Origin: an uncultured Pelagibacteraceae bacterium
GTDB taxonomy: Bacteria > Pseudomonadota > Alphaproteobacteria > Pelagibacterales > Pelagibacteraceae
Direction of reading: 5' to 3'
NCBI GenBank assembly: GCA_902622545.1
Contig: CACNQD010000004.1
Coordinates: 1 to 64,000, forward strand
DNA length: 64,000 nt
In this document: positions 1-11,336 of the stretch, in pieces
Layout: the number at the start of each line of letters is the position of its first letter
Numbering within the stretch: the first letter of the stretch is position 1
Position numbers and translations under genes: made by a program
Notes under the pieces: model-generated
The model's database searches: none
The model's input: the letters and a program-made list of their open reading frames with translations, nothing else
Told to the model about the DNA's origin: nothing

Positions 1-466
1 ATAATTGAAACAAGTGTATATAATCTGTATAAAGGACATTGCCAATAGAATGTGTATTTGTAATATTGGTAGTCGAAAGATTTATAAAGTCATTACTTAA
101 ATCAGGTTTTAATTTCCATCCACCAATCACAATTAATAATTCAAAGAAAATTATTAAACTCACAATCATTCCTACTGGAATATGTTTGCTTCCTGTGACA
201 GCACCAAACCATTGGTTTTTTTGCTGAGCAACGTTCAACATCATAACCACAAATAAAAACAATACAGCTACAGCGCCCACATATACAATCAACATTATCA
301 TTCCAAGAAATTCTGCACCTATTAAAATGAATAAGCAAGAAATACTAATAAAATCTAAGATTAAAAAAAAAACTGAGTGAACTGTGTTTTTTGAAGCTGT
401 TACCATTATTGCTGATACAATTGCTATTAATGAAAATATGTAAAAAAAAAATGCGTGAGCTGGCAT
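1..466 (-). CDS. nuoJ: NADH-quinone oxidoreductase subunit J (3' end outside window)
   Basis: Membrane subunit of respiratory complex I. It is not in the ORF track because its 3' end runs off the window. Reading the reverse strand from the ATG at 466 gives MPAHAFFFYIFSLIAIVSAI and then an open frame of about 155 codons. Hydrophobic helices are visible, including the segment IGAEFLGMIMLIVYVGAVAV that is typical of NuoJ. It starts 8 nt after the stop of nuoI and is the last nuo gene visible; nuoK-N would be expected beyond the left edge. The 65-residue ORF-track entry at 141-338 is a shadow in another frame. Confidence 0.93.
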   Translation of the reverse strand, partial: MPAHAFFFYIFSLIAIVSAIMVTASKNTVHSVFFLILDFISISCLFILIGAEFLGMIMLIVYVGAVAVLFLFVVMMLNVAQQKNQWFGAVTGSKHIPVGMIVSLIIFFELLIVIGGWKLKPDLSNDFINLSTTNITNTHSIGNVLYTDYIHLFQL

Positions 467-474
467 GTAAATAA

Positions 475-960
475 TTATCTATGTGGATTATCTGCCTTAA
501 TATTTGCGGCTAAAACACTTTCCCATCTGTCTCCATTTTCAAGAAGTTTTTCTTTTGTATAATACAGCTCTTCTCTGGTTTCTGTTGCGAACTCAAAATT
601 TGGGCCTTGCACAATCGCATCTACAGGACAAGACTCTTCGCATAAACCACAATATATGCACTTTAGCATATCGATATCATATCTAGTAGTTTTTCTGCTA
701 CCATCTTCTCTTTCACTAGACTCTATTGTAATTGCTTGCGCTGGACAAACAGCTTCACATAACTTACATGCAATACATCTTTCTTCTCCATTAGGATATC
801 TTCTTAATGCGTGCTCTCCTCTAAACCTTGGACTTATTTTACCCTTTTCAAAAGGGTAGTTGATAGTTTTTTTTGGTTTAAACATTTCTTTTATCGCGAT
901 CATTAAACCTCTTAAAAAATCAAACATAAAAACAGTTTTTATAAATCTTGAAATTTTCAT
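475..960 (-). CDS. nuoI: NADH-quinone oxidoreductase subunit I, 2x[4Fe-4S] ferredoxin-like
   Basis: Peripheral-arm subunit of complex I that carries clusters N6a and N6b and passes electrons towards NuoB. Two CxxCxxCxxxCP motifs are visible: [12 protein letters not shown] at residues 62-72 and [12 protein letters not shown] at 101-111. The 161-residue length is normal for alphaproteobacterial and mitochondrial NuoI/TYKY proteins. An N-terminal amphipathic stretch precedes the ferredoxin domain. The gene starts 2 nt after nuoH in the nuo operon. Confidence 0.97.
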   Translation of the reverse strand: MKISRFIKTVFMFDFLRGLMIAIKEMFKPKKTINYPFEKGKISPRFRGEHALRRYPNGEERCIACKLCEAVCPAQAITIESSEREDGSRKTTRYDIDMLKCIYCGLCEESCPVDAIVQGPNFEFATETREELYYTKEKLLENGDRWESVLAANIKADNPHR

Positions 961-962
961 AA

Positions 963-1961
963 TTAGCTTTTTGGTAATAGATCAAAATACAATAAGTAGC
1001 CAGAAGTTAAAACAACCCAAATTAATGAAATTGGTAAAAATACTTTCCATCCTAGTCTCATCAATTGATCATATCTATATCTTGGTACAATAGCTTTAAC
1101 TAAAGCAAATAAAATAAATAAAAAAAGTATTTTTATAACTAGCCACAGTGGATCTGGTACCATTGTAAAGGGAAAAATATCTAAAGGTGAGAGCCAACCA
1201 CCTAAAAACAATATAGAACCTAATGCACACATTAATAGAATATTTGCATATTCGCCCAACCAAAACATTGCATACATCATTCCTGAATATTCTGTTTGGT
1301 ATCCAGATACTAACTCTGCCTCTGCTTCGGGCAAATCAAATGGTGGTCGATTTGTCTCTGCTAACGCAGAAATAAAAAAAATTACAAACATAGGAAAAAG
1401 TGGAACCACAAACCATATGTTTTCTTGAGCTAAAACAATGTCACCTAAATTTAAAGAACCTACACATAGTAAAACATTTATTATTATTACACCTATTGAA
1501 ACTTCATAAGAAACCATTTGTGCAGCAGATCTAATCGAGCCTAAAAAAGGATATTTTGAGTTTGAGGCCCAACCTCCCATTATAATTCCATACACACCTA
1601 ACGATGAAATTGCAAAAATATATAATATTCCAACATTAATGTCTGCTAGCACAAAATCTTCACTAAATGGAATTACTGCCCAAGCCACTAAAGCAAGTGT
1701 CATTGTAACTATGGGAGCAAGAATAAAAATAATTTTGTTTGAGCTTGCAGGAATTATTATTTCTTTAAATATGTATTTTAAAGCATCCGCTAAAGATTGG
1801 AGTAATCCAAATGGTCCAACAACGTTTGGTCCTTTTCTTTTCTGAACAAAAGCCCAAATACGTCTATCTAACCATACTATCATAGCGACTGAAACCAAAA
1901 CTGGTAGCAAAAGAAACAAAATTTTGTAAGTCTCTGAAAATAAAATATTTAAATACTCCAC
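963..1961 (-). CDS. nuoH: NADH-quinone oxidoreductase subunit H
   Basis: Membrane subunit of complex I that forms much of the quinone-binding cavity beside NuoB and NuoD. The protein is 332 residues with about eight hydrophobic helices. It contains the hallmarks [19 protein letters not shown] near residue 43 and the conserved acidic loop [20 protein letters not shown] near residue 205. It sits between nuoG and nuoI with spacing of 1-2 nt. Confidence 0.98.
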   Translation of the reverse strand: MEYLNILFSETYKILFLLLPVLVSVAMIVWLDRRIWAFVQKRKGPNVVGPFGLLQSLADALKYIFKEIIIPASSNKIIFILAPIVTMTLALVAWAVIPFSEDFVLADINVGILYIFAISSLGVYGIIMGGWASNSKYPFLGSIRSAAQMVSYEVSIGVIIINVLLCVGSLNLGDIVLAQENIWFVVPLFPMFVIFFISALAETNRPPFDLPEAEAELVSGYQTEYSGMMYAMFWLGEYANILLMCALGSILFLGGWLSPLDIFPFTMVPDPLWLVIKILFLFILFALVKAIVPRYRYDQLMRLGWKVFLPISLIWVVLTSGYLLYFDLLPKS

Positions 1962-1962
1962 T

Positions 1963-3984
1963 TTATCCTTCTGTACCTGTTTTTTTTAATTTGGATCTAA
2001 TATTTCTACATTCATTCATAGTTTTTGATGATCTAGCGATAACATTTGAATGATAATAATCTATAGGCAAAGTTAAAATCTTTTCATTTATATATTCTTC
2101 TTTGAATAAATTTGAAAATTCGTTTTTTTTATTTGAGTTAATATGATTGTTCATTGCAGTCAAAAGTTCATTTTTATCTTTAAATAATCCATTTCCATCA
2201 ATTAATTTAGATATTTCATTAATTATAACCCAATCTTCCTTTGCTTCACCAGGAGGGTAAGAAGCTTTAAATGCCATCTGCAACTTTCCCTCTAAGTTTG
2301 TAAAATATCCATTTTGTTCTGTAAATGCTGCACCTGGCAGCACAAGATCAGCTATTTCAGCACCTTTGTCTCCATGACTTCCTATATAAACTATAAATTC
2401 ATTTTTTTTACTTATTGAGATATTATCTTGACCAATTAAAAATATTATTTCAAAAAAGTTTTTGTCTATTTTTTCCAATGTTTCGTTTGTTTTACAAACT
2501 ATATCTAGGTCATATGAACCAACAGCTGAGGCATTGGTATTAAGAATATTTAGTGAATTCCATTCCTCGGTAATTTTATTATTTTCATTTAGAAATTTTT
2601 TGAAACCTTCAAACATATATTTAGATGAATTCATTGTAAGAGCTGACTCACCAAATATTACTAAAGGGTATTTTGCATTTTTAATTTTACTTGAGATATC
2701 ACAATTATTTTCGATAATTTTTTTTACTTCCTCTGTCGTATTTGAAAGTACTTTATAATTGTACGTAAGGTCTCCTAAATCCTCTAAAGAAAAAATTTCT
2801 GTATTATTTTTTAAAAAAGACTTTCTAATTCTAGCATTCAGCATTGTAGCTTCATATCTTGGATTTGTGCCAATTAATAAAATCAAATCGCTTTTTTCAA
2901 TACCTTTGATTTCAGAATTAAAAAGGTAGTTTTTTCTATCATTTAAATTTATATAAATATTTTTTTCTCTAGACTCTAAATTTTTTGATTTTAGAACTTT
3001 ATGAAACAATTCTTTACACGCAAACAATGTTTCCATATTTGTAAGATCACCAGTTAAACCTGCTATTTTTTCAGGTTTTGTTACATTTATTTTATCTTTT
3101 AAAATTTGAAGTGCATCTTGCCAACTAATTTTTTTAAAATTATTTTTTTTTTTAATATAAGGAGCATCTAATCTCTGGTACTTCAAACCATCGCATGCAT
3201 ATCTAGTCTTATCCGAAATCCATTCTTCATTAATATCTTCATTTATTTTTGGCAAGATTCTTTTTACTTCCCATCCATAAGTATCAACACGTATATTGGA
3301 ACCTACTGCATCCATAACGTCTACAGTTTCAGTTTTTTTTAACTCCCAGGGTCTTGCTTCAAATACATATGGTTTAGAGGTAAGTGCTCCGACTGGACAT
3401 AAATCAATAACATTTGCTGATAGTTCAGATTCCATTGCCTTTTCTAGATAAGTTGTTATTTGCATATCTTCACCTCTGCCAATAGCACCAATTTCTGGTA
3501 CTCCAGCAACCTCAGTTGCAAATCTTACGCACCTTGTGCAATGTATACATCTAGTCATCTGAGTTTTTATTAGTGGCCCCATATATTTTTCTGGTACAAA
3601 TCTTTTATTTTCCTTAAATCTTGATTTATCAATTCCATAAAACATTGATTGATCTTGTAAGTCACATTCCCCACCTTGGTCGCAAACGGGGCAATCTAAA
3701 GGATGATTTGCTAAAAGAAATTCCATTACTCCTTTTCTAGCCTTTTCAACTAGTTCTGTATTTGTTTTGATGTTCATTCCATCTGCAACTGGCATTGCGC
3801 ATGACGCAACTGGTTTTTTTGATTTTTCAATTTCCACCAAGCACATTCTACAGTTACCAGCAATTGATAGTTTTTCGTGATAACAGAACCTAGGTATCTC
3901 CGCTCCTGCTATTTCACAAGCTTGTAAAACTGTTAGACCTTCCTCTACCTCAATATCAATGTCATTAACTTTAACTTTTAACAT
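1963..3984 (-). CDS. nuoG: NADH-quinone oxidoreductase subunit G, Fe-S rich
   Basis: Largest peripheral-arm subunit of complex I, 673 residues with the start used here. The N-terminal ferredoxin domain has the [2Fe-2S] cysteines C34, C45, C48 and C62. The His-Cys motif (H94, C98, C101, C107) and a further [4Fe-4S] set (C146, C149, C152, C196) follow. The rest is a molybdopterin-oxidoreductase-like domain that is shorter and more divergent towards the C terminus. I chose the ATG at 3984 rather than the ORF-track start at 4017 because GAGGAAG lies just upstream and the protein then begins [16 protein letters not shown], as in homologues. It overlaps nuoF by 14 nt. Confidence 0.96.
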   Translation of the reverse strand: MLKVKVNDIDIEVEEGLTVLQACEIAGAEIPRFCYHEKLSIAGNCRMCLVEIEKSKKPVASCAMPVADGMNIKTNTELVEKARKGVMEFLLANHPLDCPVCDQGGECDLQDQSMFYGIDKSRFKENKRFVPEKYMGPLIKTQMTRCIHCTRCVRFATEVAGVPEIGAIGRGEDMQITTYLEKAMESELSANVIDLCPVGALTSKPYVFEARPWELKKTETVDVMDAVGSNIRVDTYGWEVKRILPKINEDINEEWISDKTRYACDGLKYQRLDAPYIKKKNNFKKISWQDALQILKDKINVTKPEKIAGLTGDLTNMETLFACKELFHKVLKSKNLESREKNIYINLNDRKNYLFNSEIKGIEKSDLILLIGTNPRYEATMLNARIRKSFLKNNTEIFSLEDLGDLTYNYKVLSNTTEEVKKIIENNCDISSKIKNAKYPLVIFGESALTMNSSKYMFEGFKKFLNENNKITEEWNSLNILNTNASAVGSYDLDIVCKTNETLEKIDKNFFEIIFLIGQDNISISKKNEFIVYIGSHGDKGAEIADLVLPGAAFTEQNGYFTNLEGKLQMAFKASYPPGEAKEDWVIINEISKLIDGNGLFKDKNELLTAMNNHINSNKKNEFSNLFKEEYINEKILTLPIDYYHSNVIARSSKTMNECRNIRSKLKKTGTEG

Positions 3985-5314
3985 TTTTAATATCTTCCTC
4001 CAATATATGTTGGTCAATTAAATATGGAATATTTTTATTATTTTTAACTAATGGATCAAAATTATTTCTCTCGATAATTTCTTTTTTGAAATGTCTTAGT
4101 AAACCTTGTACCGGCCAGGCTGATCCTTCTCCAAACGCACAAATAGTATGACCTTCAATTTGTTTGGTGACATCAGAAAGCATGTTAACCTCATCTTTTG
4201 AAGCTTCTCCCTTTGCCATCCTTTCCAAAATTCTCCACATCCAACCTGAACCTTCTCTGCATGGTGTGCATTGTCCACAACTTTCATGTTTATAAAATCT
4301 AGCTATCCTAGCCATACATTTAATAATGTCTTGATCTTTATTTATAACAATTATTCCTGCTGTTCCTAAACCACTGTTATTTTCCACTAGTGAATCAAAG
4401 TCCATAGTTATATTTTCACTTATTTCTTTGCTTAACATTGGCATAGATGAACCTCCTGGAATAACAGCTTGTAAATTATCCCATCCCCCAACAACTCCAC
4501 CAGCATGTTTTTCTATTAAATCTTTTAATTTAATACCCATCTCTTCCTCAACGTTACATGGGCTATTAACATTTCCTGAAATACAAAATATTTTAGTTCC
4601 AGTATTTTTTGGTTTACCCAAAGATGCAAACCATTTTGATCCTTTTCTTAATATTGTTGGTACTACCGCTATAGTCTCGACGTTATTTATGATTGTGGGA
4701 CATCCATATAATCCTACGATAGCTGGAAAAGGTGGTTTTAACCTTGGTTGTCCTTTATTACCCTCAATGCTCTCTAAAAGAGCAGTTTCTTCACCACAGA
4801 TATATGCGCCTGCACCATAGTGTATATAAATATCAAGTTCCCACCCAGTACCTGATGAATTTTTTCCAATTAGATTAGCTTTGTAAGCTTCATCAATTGC
4901 TTTTTGAAGTTTTAAACCTTCATTATAATATTCTCCTCTCAAATAAATGTAACATTTATGAGCGTTGACTGCGTATGATGCAATTAAACAACCCTCAATA
5001 AGTTTATGAGGTTCAAATCTTAAAATATCTCTATCTTTACATGTGCCAGGCTCAGACTCATCAGCATTTATCACTAGATAATGAGGTTTTGATCCAACTT
5101 TTTTTGGTGCGAAGGACCACTTTAAGCCAGTTGGAAAACCCGCTCCTCCTCTACCCCTTAACTCTGATTTTTTTACTTCTTCTATAATCCAATCTCGTCC
5201 TTTAGAGCAAATTTCTTTTGTATTAGACCAATCACCCCTATTTTTTGCTGAGTCTATGTCTGCACCCAAGTCATTATATAAATTTTTAAAAATTCTATCT
5301 TTATCTTCAAGCAT
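3971..5314 (-). CDS. nuoF: NADH-quinone oxidoreductase subunit F, NADH/FMN-binding
   Basis: Entry point of complex I: it binds FMN and NADH and carries cluster N3. The glycine-rich nucleotide site [13 protein letters not shown] is at residues 54-66, an [12 protein letters not shown] segment follows, and the cluster motif [15 protein letters not shown] lies in the C-terminal third. The length of 447 residues is normal. It overlaps nuoE by 8 nt upstream and nuoG by 14 nt downstream. Confidence 0.98.
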   Translation of the reverse strand: MLEDKDRIFKNLYNDLGADIDSAKNRGDWSNTKEICSKGRDWIIEEVKKSELRGRGGAGFPTGLKWSFAPKKVGSKPHYLVINADESEPGTCKDRDILRFEPHKLIEGCLIASYAVNAHKCYIYLRGEYYNEGLKLQKAIDEAYKANLIGKNSSGTGWELDIYIHYGAGAYICGEETALLESIEGNKGQPRLKPPFPAIVGLYGCPTIINNVETIAVVPTILRKGSKWFASLGKPKNTGTKIFCISGNVNSPCNVEEEMGIKLKDLIEKHAGGVVGGWDNLQAVIPGGSSMPMLSKEISENITMDFDSLVENNSGLGTAGIIVINKDQDIIKCMARIARFYKHESCGQCTPCREGSGWMWRILERMAKGEASKDEVNMLSDVTKQIEGHTICAFGEGSAWPVQGLLRHFKKEIIERNNFDPLVKNNKNIPYLIDQHILEEDIKNVKS

Positions 5315-5915
5315 TCTTATTTTCCAGTAGAGTTTGTCTGTTTTTTTCAGGTTCTGAATTTACTCTTCCACGATATGAACCTGGTTTAGGTTTTATATCT
5401 TTTAAAATATCTTTAATTATACTTTCAAACTGTTTTACATTTAGATCCTCATAATAATCTTCATTAATTTGAGCCATTGGAGCACTTATGCATGCACCTA
5501 AACACTCAACCTCAGTCCAAGAGCAATTTTTTTTGTCGGGGGATTCATTTTCTTTTTCAGAAATATTTTTTTTACAAACATCAACAAGTTTATATGCTCC
5601 TCTTATCATGCATGGTGTTGTTGTACAAATTTGTATAAAATATTTTCCAACAGGACTCAAATTGTACATTGAGTAAAAGGTTGCAACCTCATAAACATTT
5701 ATGTAAGAAATATCTAAATATTTAGCTATATATTTCATAGCAGCTAAAGGTATCCAGTTATTATTTTGTTTTTGCGCTAAATAAAGCAGCGCCATAACTG
5801 CGCTCTTCTTTTTTCCAGTTGGATAATTTAAAACTATTTTTTTTGCTAAACTCAAATTCTCTTCACTAAATTCAAATTTATCTGGTTGCTCTTTAGAAAC
5901 TTTTTTTAAACTCAT
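5307..5915 (-). CDS. nuoE: NADH-quinone oxidoreductase subunit E, [2Fe-2S]
   Basis: Thioredoxin-fold complex I subunit carrying [2Fe-2S] cluster N1a. The four ligand cysteines are visible at C97, C102, C138 and C142 (CTTTPC and CLGAC). An N-terminal helical domain has the usual [12 protein letters not shown] segment. It is 202 residues long and overlaps nuoD by 4 nt and nuoF by 8 nt. The tail after residue 175 is Lys/Glu/Asn-rich and probably disordered. Confidence 0.97.
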   Translation of the reverse strand: MSLKKVSKEQPDKFEFSEENLSLAKKIVLNYPTGKKKSAVMALLYLAQKQNNNWIPLAAMKYIAKYLDISYINVYEVATFYSMYNLSPVGKYFIQICTTTPCMIRGAYKLVDVCKKNISEKENESPDKKNCSWTEVECLGACISAPMAQINEDYYEDLNVKQFESIIKDILKDIKPKPGSYRGRVNSEPEKNRQTLLENKNA

Positions 5916-7087
5916 CGATCAATCTCTCCAAAAACTATATCTAAGGAACCTAGAACAGCTGGTACATCAGCTAACATGTGTCCTTTAATTAAGTAATCCA
6001 TTGCTTGCAGATGGGAAAAACCTGGTGCTCTAATTTTACATTTATAAGGTCTGTTAGTTCCATCTGAAATTAAATAAACCCCAAATTCACCTTTAGGTGC
6101 CTCAACAGCGGTATAAATTTCATCTTTTTTAACTCTATATCCCTCAGTAAACAATTTAAAATGGTGTATTAAAGCCTCCATTGATTGTTTAATCTCATTT
6201 TTTGGTGGAGGTGTAAGTTTGTTATCCATAGATTTAACTGGACCTTTGGGGAGAGTTTTTAAACATTGTTCAATAATTTTTACACTTTCTCTCATTTCTT
6301 CAATTCTACACAAATATCTATCGTAACAGTCTCCATTCTTTCCAATCGGAATTTTAAAATCTATTTGTTCATAACAATCATAAGGTTGTGATTTTCTTAA
6401 ATCCCATGGTATTCCTGAACCTCTGAGCATTACTCCTGAAAAAGAGTAATTTAATGCATCTTCTTTAGACACAATTCCAATATCAACGTTTCTTTGTTTA
6501 AATATTCTGTTATCTGTTAACAATGTTTCTAAATCATCAATTATTTTTGGAAAAGTTCTACAAAAGTCCAAAATATCTTTTTCTAGACCTCTTGGTAAAT
6601 CTTTATGTACACCACCTGGTCTAAAATAATTAGCATGTAGTCTCGAACCAGATACTCTTTCATAAAAACCCATCAATTTTTCTCTTTCTTCAAATCCCCA
6701 AAGAGAAGGTGTTAAAGCTCCAACATCTAATGCTTGTGTAGTAATATTTAAAATATGACTTAAAATTCTACCAATTTCGCAAAAAATTACTCTTATATAT
6801 TGTCCTCTAATTGGAACTTCAACATTCATAATTTTTTCAATTGCAAGAGCAAATGCATGTTCTTGATTCATAGGTGCAACGTAATCAAGTCGATCGAAAT
6901 AAGGTATAGCTTGTGAGTAAGTTTTGTTTTCAATTAATTTTTCAGTACCTCTGTGTAATAAACCTATGTGTGGATCTGCTTTTTCAACTATTTCACCATC
7001 CAATTCTAATATTAATCTTAAAACACCATGTGCGGCAGGGTGCTGGGGGCCAAAATTTAAATTAAGAGTTTTTTTTTCTTTAGTCAT
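5912..7087 (-). CDS. nuoD: NADH-quinone oxidoreductase subunit D (49 kDa)
   Basis: Complex I subunit that forms the quinone site together with NuoB. The protein starts [20 protein letters not shown] with the conserved [12 protein letters not shown] motif, continues with [14 protein letters not shown], and ends with the usual ...FGEIDR. The 391 residues match the family. nuoC and nuoD are separate genes here (8-nt overlap), not fused as in Enterobacteria. Confidence 0.98.
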   Translation of the reverse strand: MTKEKKTLNLNFGPQHPAAHGVLRLILELDGEIVEKADPHIGLLHRGTEKLIENKTYSQAIPYFDRLDYVAPMNQEHAFALAIEKIMNVEVPIRGQYIRVIFCEIGRILSHILNITTQALDVGALTPSLWGFEEREKLMGFYERVSGSRLHANYFRPGGVHKDLPRGLEKDILDFCRTFPKIIDDLETLLTDNRIFKQRNVDIGIVSKEDALNYSFSGVMLRGSGIPWDLRKSQPYDCYEQIDFKIPIGKNGDCYDRYLCRIEEMRESVKIIEQCLKTLPKGPVKSMDNKLTPPPKNEIKQSMEALIHHFKLFTEGYRVKKDEIYTAVEAPKGEFGVYLISDGTNRPYKCKIRAPGFSHLQAMDYLIKGHMLADVPAVLGSLDIVFGEIDR

Positions 7088-7694
7088 TTTTTTTTTGTAT
7101 TTCTTTTATGTATTCTGTTCCTTCCCAAGGACTTGAATAGTCAAAATTTCTATAATTTTGTTCAAGTTTTACTGGCTCATAAATTACTTTTTTCTTTTCC
7201 TCGCTGTATCTAACTTCTGAATGACCAGTTATAGGAAAATCTTTCCTCAAAGGATGCCCAGAAAAACCATAGTCTGTAAGTATTCTTCTTAAATCTGGAT
7301 GATCATTAAATTTAATACCATACATATCAAAAACCTCTCTTTCCATCCAATTAGCAGATGGAAAAATTTTTGTAAGAGAATTAACTATTTCTTTTTCATT
7401 GATTTTAAATGATATATTAATTCTTAAATTATATTCATGGCTTAAAAATAAGTAAATCATTTTAAACCTGTTTTCATTTCCAATATAATCCACTGCGGTA
7501 ATATCTATTAATTGCCTAAATTTAGTTGAATTGTTTTTCTTTAAAAAAATTACAACATCAAGCAGTGAATCTTTATTTATCTGAATTTCAAGTTGATTAT
7601 GATTAATTCTAGATGAATTAATTTTTGTTGTTAATTCAGAATTAATTTTTTTTTCTAAGTTTGATAATGACATTTTATCTTTGTAAAGATCCAC
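7080..7694 (-). CDS. nuoC: NADH-quinone oxidoreductase subunit C (30 kDa)
   Basis: Peripheral complex I subunit of 204 residues. The C-terminal half has the family signature: [43 protein letters not shown] (shown here as a region rather than a quoted motif), of which [10 protein letters not shown] and GHPLRKDFP are diagnostic. I kept the ATG at 7694 because AAGGA lies about 7 nt upstream. An internal ATG at 7673 would remove seven residues and has a weaker site. With this start it overlaps nuoB by 20 nt. Confidence 0.95.
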   Translation of the reverse strand: MDLYKDKMSLSNLEKKINSELTTKINSSRINHNQLEIQINKDSLLDVVIFLKKNNSTKFRQLIDITAVDYIGNENRFKMIYLFLSHEYNLRINISFKINEKEIVNSLTKIFPSANWMEREVFDMYGIKFNDHPDLRRILTDYGFSGHPLRKDFPITGHSEVRYSEEKKKVIYEPVKLEQNYRNFDYSSPWEGTEYIKEIQKKND

Positions 7695-8196
7695 GATTCC
7701 TTATTTTTTTCTGAAGTTGTAATATTCCGTATAACAATGCTTCAGCCGAAGGTGGGCAACCAGGCACATACACATCGACCGGGACTATTCTGTCACAACC
7801 TCTAACAACCGAGTAAGAGTAATGATAGTAACCACCTCCGTTTGCACAGCTACCCATAGATATTACATATCTAGGTTCAGGCATTTGATCATAAACTTTT
7901 CTTAAAGCTGGTGCCATTTTATTTGTTAATGTTCCTGCAACAATCATTACATCTGATTGCCTGGGTGATGCTCTAGGTGCTGCTCCAAATCTCTCTAGAT
8001 CATATCTCGGCATAGATGTTTGCATCATTTCCACAGCACAACATGCAAGACCAAATGTCATCCAATGTAATGATCCTGAGCGAGCCCAATTAATCAAATT
8101 ATCCATTGATGTAGTGATAAAACCTTTATCTGCAAATTCTTTTGCAAGATCTTTAAATTCCTCAGGTATTTGTTTTTCTCTATCTGCTAAATTCAT
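7675..8196 (-). CDS. nuoB: NADH-quinone oxidoreductase subunit B, cluster N2
   Basis: Carries the terminal [4Fe-4S] cluster N2 that reduces quinone. The ligands are visible as tandem cysteines C52-C53 (ACCAVEMM), C117 (GSCANGGG) and C147 (PGCPPS). The 173-residue length is typical of the alphaproteobacterial type. It starts 1 nt after the nuoA stop. Confidence 0.98.
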   Translation of the reverse strand: MNLADREKQIPEEFKDLAKEFADKGFITTSMDNLINWARSGSLHWMTFGLACCAVEMMQTSMPRYDLERFGAAPRASPRQSDVMIVAGTLTNKMAPALRKVYDQMPEPRYVISMGSCANGGGYYHYSYSVVRGCDRIVPVDVYVPGCPPSAEALLYGILQLQKKIRNRGSLQR

Positions 8197-8197
8197 A

Positions 8198-8566
8198 TTA
8201 TTCCCAATCTAATGCACCTTTCTTCCATTCATAAATAAAACCAATAGTTAAAATAAATAAAAATAACATCATGGAAAAGAAACCAAAATAACCTATGTTG
8301 CCTAAAGTTATTGCCCAAGGAAAAAGAAATGCTATTTCTAAATCAAAAATAATAAATAGAATTGCTACAAGATAAAATCTTATATCAAATTCCATTCTAG
8401 AGTCGTTAAATGGTTCAAAACCACACTCATAAGCAGATAGCTTTTCTGGATCAGGATTTTTCGGTGATAAAGCAAAATTAAGTATAACAAAACCCAAGCT
8501 TAGTAATATAGCAATGGTTAAAAAAATTATTATAGTTAAATAATTATTTAAAAATTCTAAAGACAT
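8198..8566 (-). CDS. nuoA: NADH-quinone oxidoreductase subunit A
   Basis: First gene of the nuo operon; a membrane subunit of complex I with three predicted helices in 122 residues. The conserved segments [20 protein letters not shown] and [12 protein letters not shown] are present. No strong Shine-Dalgarno is visible before the ATG at 8566. The operon promoter must lie in the roughly 100 nt between this start and tRNA-Asp. Confidence 0.97.
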   Translation of the reverse strand: MSLEFLNNYLTIIIFLTIAILLSLGFVILNFALSPKNPDPEKLSAYECGFEPFNDSRMEFDIRFYLVAILFIIFDLEIAFLFPWAITLGNIGYFGFFSMMLFLFILTIGFIYEWKKGALDWE

Positions 8567-8652
8567 ATCATTTATATATAATTTTTTATGCTAATTGAAA
8601 GTGCAGTTACGTCACGTTTTTATTGGCTTATTTGCTATAAGATTTCGTTAAT

Positions 8653-8667
8653 TGATAATAGTTATCA
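8653..8667. promoter_or_regulatory. Fur-like 7-1-7 inverted repeat between nuoA and tRNA-Asp
   Basis: TGATAATAGTTATCA matches the TGATAAT-N-ATTATCA consensus of Fur-family sites at all but one position. It lies about 87 nt upstream of the nuoA start. In RNA it could form a 6-bp AT-only hairpin, but no U-tract follows on the minus strand, so it is unlikely to be the tRNA-Asp terminator. Regulation of the Fe-S-rich nuo operon by iron is inference. Confidence 0.35.
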
Positions 8668-8670
8668 TTA

Positions 8671-8747
8671 TGGCGGGAGTGACGGGACTCGAACCCGCGA
8701 CCTATCGCGTGACAGGCGATCGCTCTAACCAACTGAGCTACACCCCC
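8671..8747 (-). tRNA. tRNA-Asp (GTC)
   Basis: A 77-nt cloverleaf is readable on the minus strand. The acceptor stem GGGGGTG pairs with CACTCCC, and the D arm contains GCTCAGTTGG. The anticodon stem ATCGC/GCGAT has loop CTGTCAC, giving anticodon GTC. The T arm contains GGTTCGAGTCC, and the CCA end is encoded. It is followed 10 nt upstream by tRNA-Val in the same orientation. Confidence 0.97.
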
Positions 8748-8757
8748 TAAATTTTTT

Positions 8758-8833
8758 TGGTGGGCAGTAAAGGACTCGAACCTTTGACCCCCTCGGTGTA
8801 AACGAGATGCTCTACCAACTGAGCTAACCGCCC
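8758..8833 (-). tRNA. tRNA-Val (TAC)
   Basis: A 76-nt cloverleaf on the minus strand. The acceptor stem GGGCGGT pairs with ACTGCCC, the D arm contains GCTCAGTTGG, and the anticodon loop TTTACAC gives anticodon TAC. The T arm contains GGTTCGAGTCC, and the CCA is encoded. It lies between lon and tRNA-Asp and probably forms one short transcript with tRNA-Asp. Confidence 0.97.
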
Positions 8834-8883
8834 TCCAAAGTGTTTAACTAATACATCAGTAGAAAGATAATGTAAATTATTTA

Positions 8884-11271
8884 TTATTGAATACTTGCGG
8901 GTGTTTTTTCGCTTTTTTTACTGTCAGATATACTATCAACTTCAACCCATTCAACTGATTTTAAATTTTTTGTTAAAGCTATTTTTAATACTTCATCAGC
9001 TGTCTCAACAGTAATAATTTTAATATCATCTTTTACTTTTTTTGGTATATCAATTAAGTCTTTTTTATTTTCTTTTGGAATTAAGACTTCTTTAATACCA
9101 GCTCTATGTGCCGCAAGTAATTTTTCTTTTAAACCGCCTATCGGTAAAACTTGTCCTGTAACAGTTACCTCGCCTGTCATAGCAACATCTTTATTTACTG
9201 GGATTTTAGTTATAGAAGAAACTATTGAAGTGACCATAGCGATACCAGCGGATGGTCCATCTTTTGGAGTAGCCCCCTCTGGTACATGAATATGAAAATC
9301 TTTTTTTTCAAATGTAGGCGGTATGATGCCAAAATCTAAGCACTTAGACCTTACATAAGATTTAGCAGCTTTAACTGACTCCTGCATAACATCACCTAAT
9401 TTACCTGTGATTTGCATTCTACCTTTTCCTGGCATGTTAACAGTCTCAATTTTTAAAATTTCACCACCAAATTCAGTCCATGCCAAACCTGTTACTATTC
9501 CAATTTTATTAGTTTCTTCAATTTCCCCAAATTTAAATTTTCTTACACCTAAAAAGTTTGATAAATTTTTACTATCAACTTTAACTGTTTCGGATTCTTT
9601 ATTGACAACTTTTTTAACAACCTTTCTTGATATTTTAGATATTTCTCTTTCTAAATTTCTCACTCCAGACTCTTTTGTATAATATCTTATTACATCTTTG
9701 ATAGTATCATCATCAAAGTTCATCTCACCTTCTTTTACTCCGTTATCTTTAATTTGCTTAGGTAACAAATATTTATTCGCTATATTAATTTTTTCGTCCT
9801 CTGTGTAACCAGGAATTCTTATTACTTCCATCCTATCAAGAAGTGGTGGAAGAATATTTAATGTATTCGCAGTTGTCACAAACAAAACATCTGAAAGATC
9901 ATAATCTACCTCTAGATAATGATCATTAAATGTTGTGTTTTGCTCTGGATCTAAAGCCTCCAATAAGGCTGATGAAGGATCTCCTCTATAATCATTTCCG
10001 ACTTTGTCAATCTCATCGAGTAAAAATAAAGGATTTTTAGTTCCAGCTTTTTTCATCATTTGAATAATTTTTCCTGGTAGTGAGCCTATATAAGTTCTTC
10101 TGTGTCCTCTAATTTCAGCTTCATCTCTAACGCCACCGAGTGACATTCTTACAAATTGTCTGTTGGTTGCTTTTGCAATCGATTTTCCCAAAGAAGTTTT
10201 TCCAACTCCTGGTGGTCCTACCAAACATAATATTGGCCCTCTAATTTTGTTCATTCTTTTTTGAACTGCTAAAAATTCTATAATTCTTTCTTTCACTTTT
10301 TCTAATCCAAAGTGATCTTCATCTAAAATATTTAAAGCTTTATTAAGATCTATGTCTACTTTGTCTTTTTTAAACCACGGTATGTCAATCATCCAATCTA
10401 AATAATTTCTAACAACTGTTGCCTCTGCTGACATAGGGCTCATGTTTTTAAGTTTTTTTAATTCTGACATGCATTTTTTTTCAACTTCTTTTGGCATTTT
10501 CGATCTTAGGATAGCTTTATTCAAACTCGATGTTTCATCTTTACCGTCCTCTATTTCGCCTAATTCTTTTTGTATAGCCTTAAGTTGTTCATTTAAATAA
10601 TATTCTCTTTGTGTTTTTTCCATTTGAGTTTTAACTCTTCCGCGTATTCTTTTTTCAACTCCAATAATACTGGTCTCATTATCCATAATTTTATTTATTA
10701 GATTAAGTCTTTTTTTTAAGTCTAAAGTTTCGAAAACTTGTTGTTTTTCAGAAATGGTAGCATTTAAGTGTGATGCTATATTATCTGAGATTTTTGATGG
10801 ATCTTTTAAAACCTTAATATTATTTATTGTTTCATTAGAAATTTTCTTATTTATTGATGTAAGTTTCTCTAATTTTTTTATTGAATTAAGCGCTAGGGGC
10901 ATTAAATCTTCGTCTTTATTAATAATCTCATTCAGTTTTTCAAAAGAGCAAGACAGAAAGACATTATTATCTAAAAATTCATTTATTTTAACTCTAGATA
11001 TACCTTCTACTAAAACTTTTACTGTTCCATCAGGTAATTTAAGTAATTGTAAAATACTACTTTCGCATCCGTAATTAAAAATATCAATCTTTTTTGGGTC
11101 ATCTACTTCAGAATTTTTTTGTGTTACTAAGACAATTTTTTTATCCTTTTTCATTGCTTCATTTAAGGCGGTAATAGACTTGTCTCTTCCAACAAATAAA
11201 GGAATTACCATGTTAGGAAAAACTACTATGTCTCTTAAAGGCAGTAATGCTGAATTAAATTTTACTTCCAT
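8884..11271 (-). CDS. lon: ATP-dependent endopeptidase La
   Basis: Cytoplasmic AAA+ serine protease that degrades misfolded and regulatory proteins. The 795-residue protein has an N-terminal LON substrate domain (LPLRDIVVFPNMVIPLFVGR), a Walker A GPPGVGKTSLGK near residue 353, a Walker B LFLLDEID, and a C-terminal protease domain. The catalytic serine is in PKDGPSAGIAM, and the lysine is about 43 residues further on. It follows clpX at 65 nt, giving the common alphaproteobacterial order tig-clpP-clpX-lon. Confidence 0.98.
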   Translation of the reverse strand: MEVKFNSALLPLRDIVVFPNMVIPLFVGRDKSITALNEAMKKDKKIVLVTQKNSEVDDPKKIDIFNYGCESSILQLLKLPDGTVKVLVEGISRVKINEFLDNNVFLSCSFEKLNEIINKDEDLMPLALNSIKKLEKLTSINKKISNETINNIKVLKDPSKISDNIASHLNATISEKQQVFETLDLKKRLNLINKIMDNETSIIGVEKRIRGRVKTQMEKTQREYYLNEQLKAIQKELGEIEDGKDETSSLNKAILRSKMPKEVEKKCMSELKKLKNMSPMSAEATVVRNYLDWMIDIPWFKKDKVDIDLNKALNILDEDHFGLEKVKERIIEFLAVQKRMNKIRGPILCLVGPPGVGKTSLGKSIAKATNRQFVRMSLGGVRDEAEIRGHRRTYIGSLPGKIIQMMKKAGTKNPLFLLDEIDKVGNDYRGDPSSALLEALDPEQNTTFNDHYLEVDYDLSDVLFVTTANTLNILPPLLDRMEVIRIPGYTEDEKINIANKYLLPKQIKDNGVKEGEMNFDDDTIKDVIRYYTKESGVRNLEREISKISRKVVKKVVNKESETVKVDSKNLSNFLGVRKFKFGEIEETNKIGIVTGLAWTEFGGEILKIETVNMPGKGRMQITGKLGDVMQESVKAAKSYVRSKCLDFGIIPPTFEKKDFHIHVPEGATPKDGPSAGIAMVTSIVSSITKIPVNKDVAMTGEVTVTGQVLPIGGLKEKLLAAHRAGIKEVLIPKENKKDLIDIPKKVKDDIKIITVETADEVLKIALTKNLKSVEWVEVDSISDSKKSEKTPASIQ

Positions 11272-11336
11272 AATGTAATTATATGGATATTAAACTAAAT
11301 AATGCAATAGTTTTTTGTCTTTTATTAAGTGCAATA

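Noticed and set aside
4428-4820. 130-aa plus-strand ORF opposite nuoF
   Set aside because: Antisense shadow of a conserved complex I gene; no ribosome site or domain.
8653-8667. Rho-independent terminator of tRNA-Asp
   Set aside because: The inverted repeat is AT-only with a 3-nt loop and no U-run on the minus strand, so a protein-binding site is more likely.
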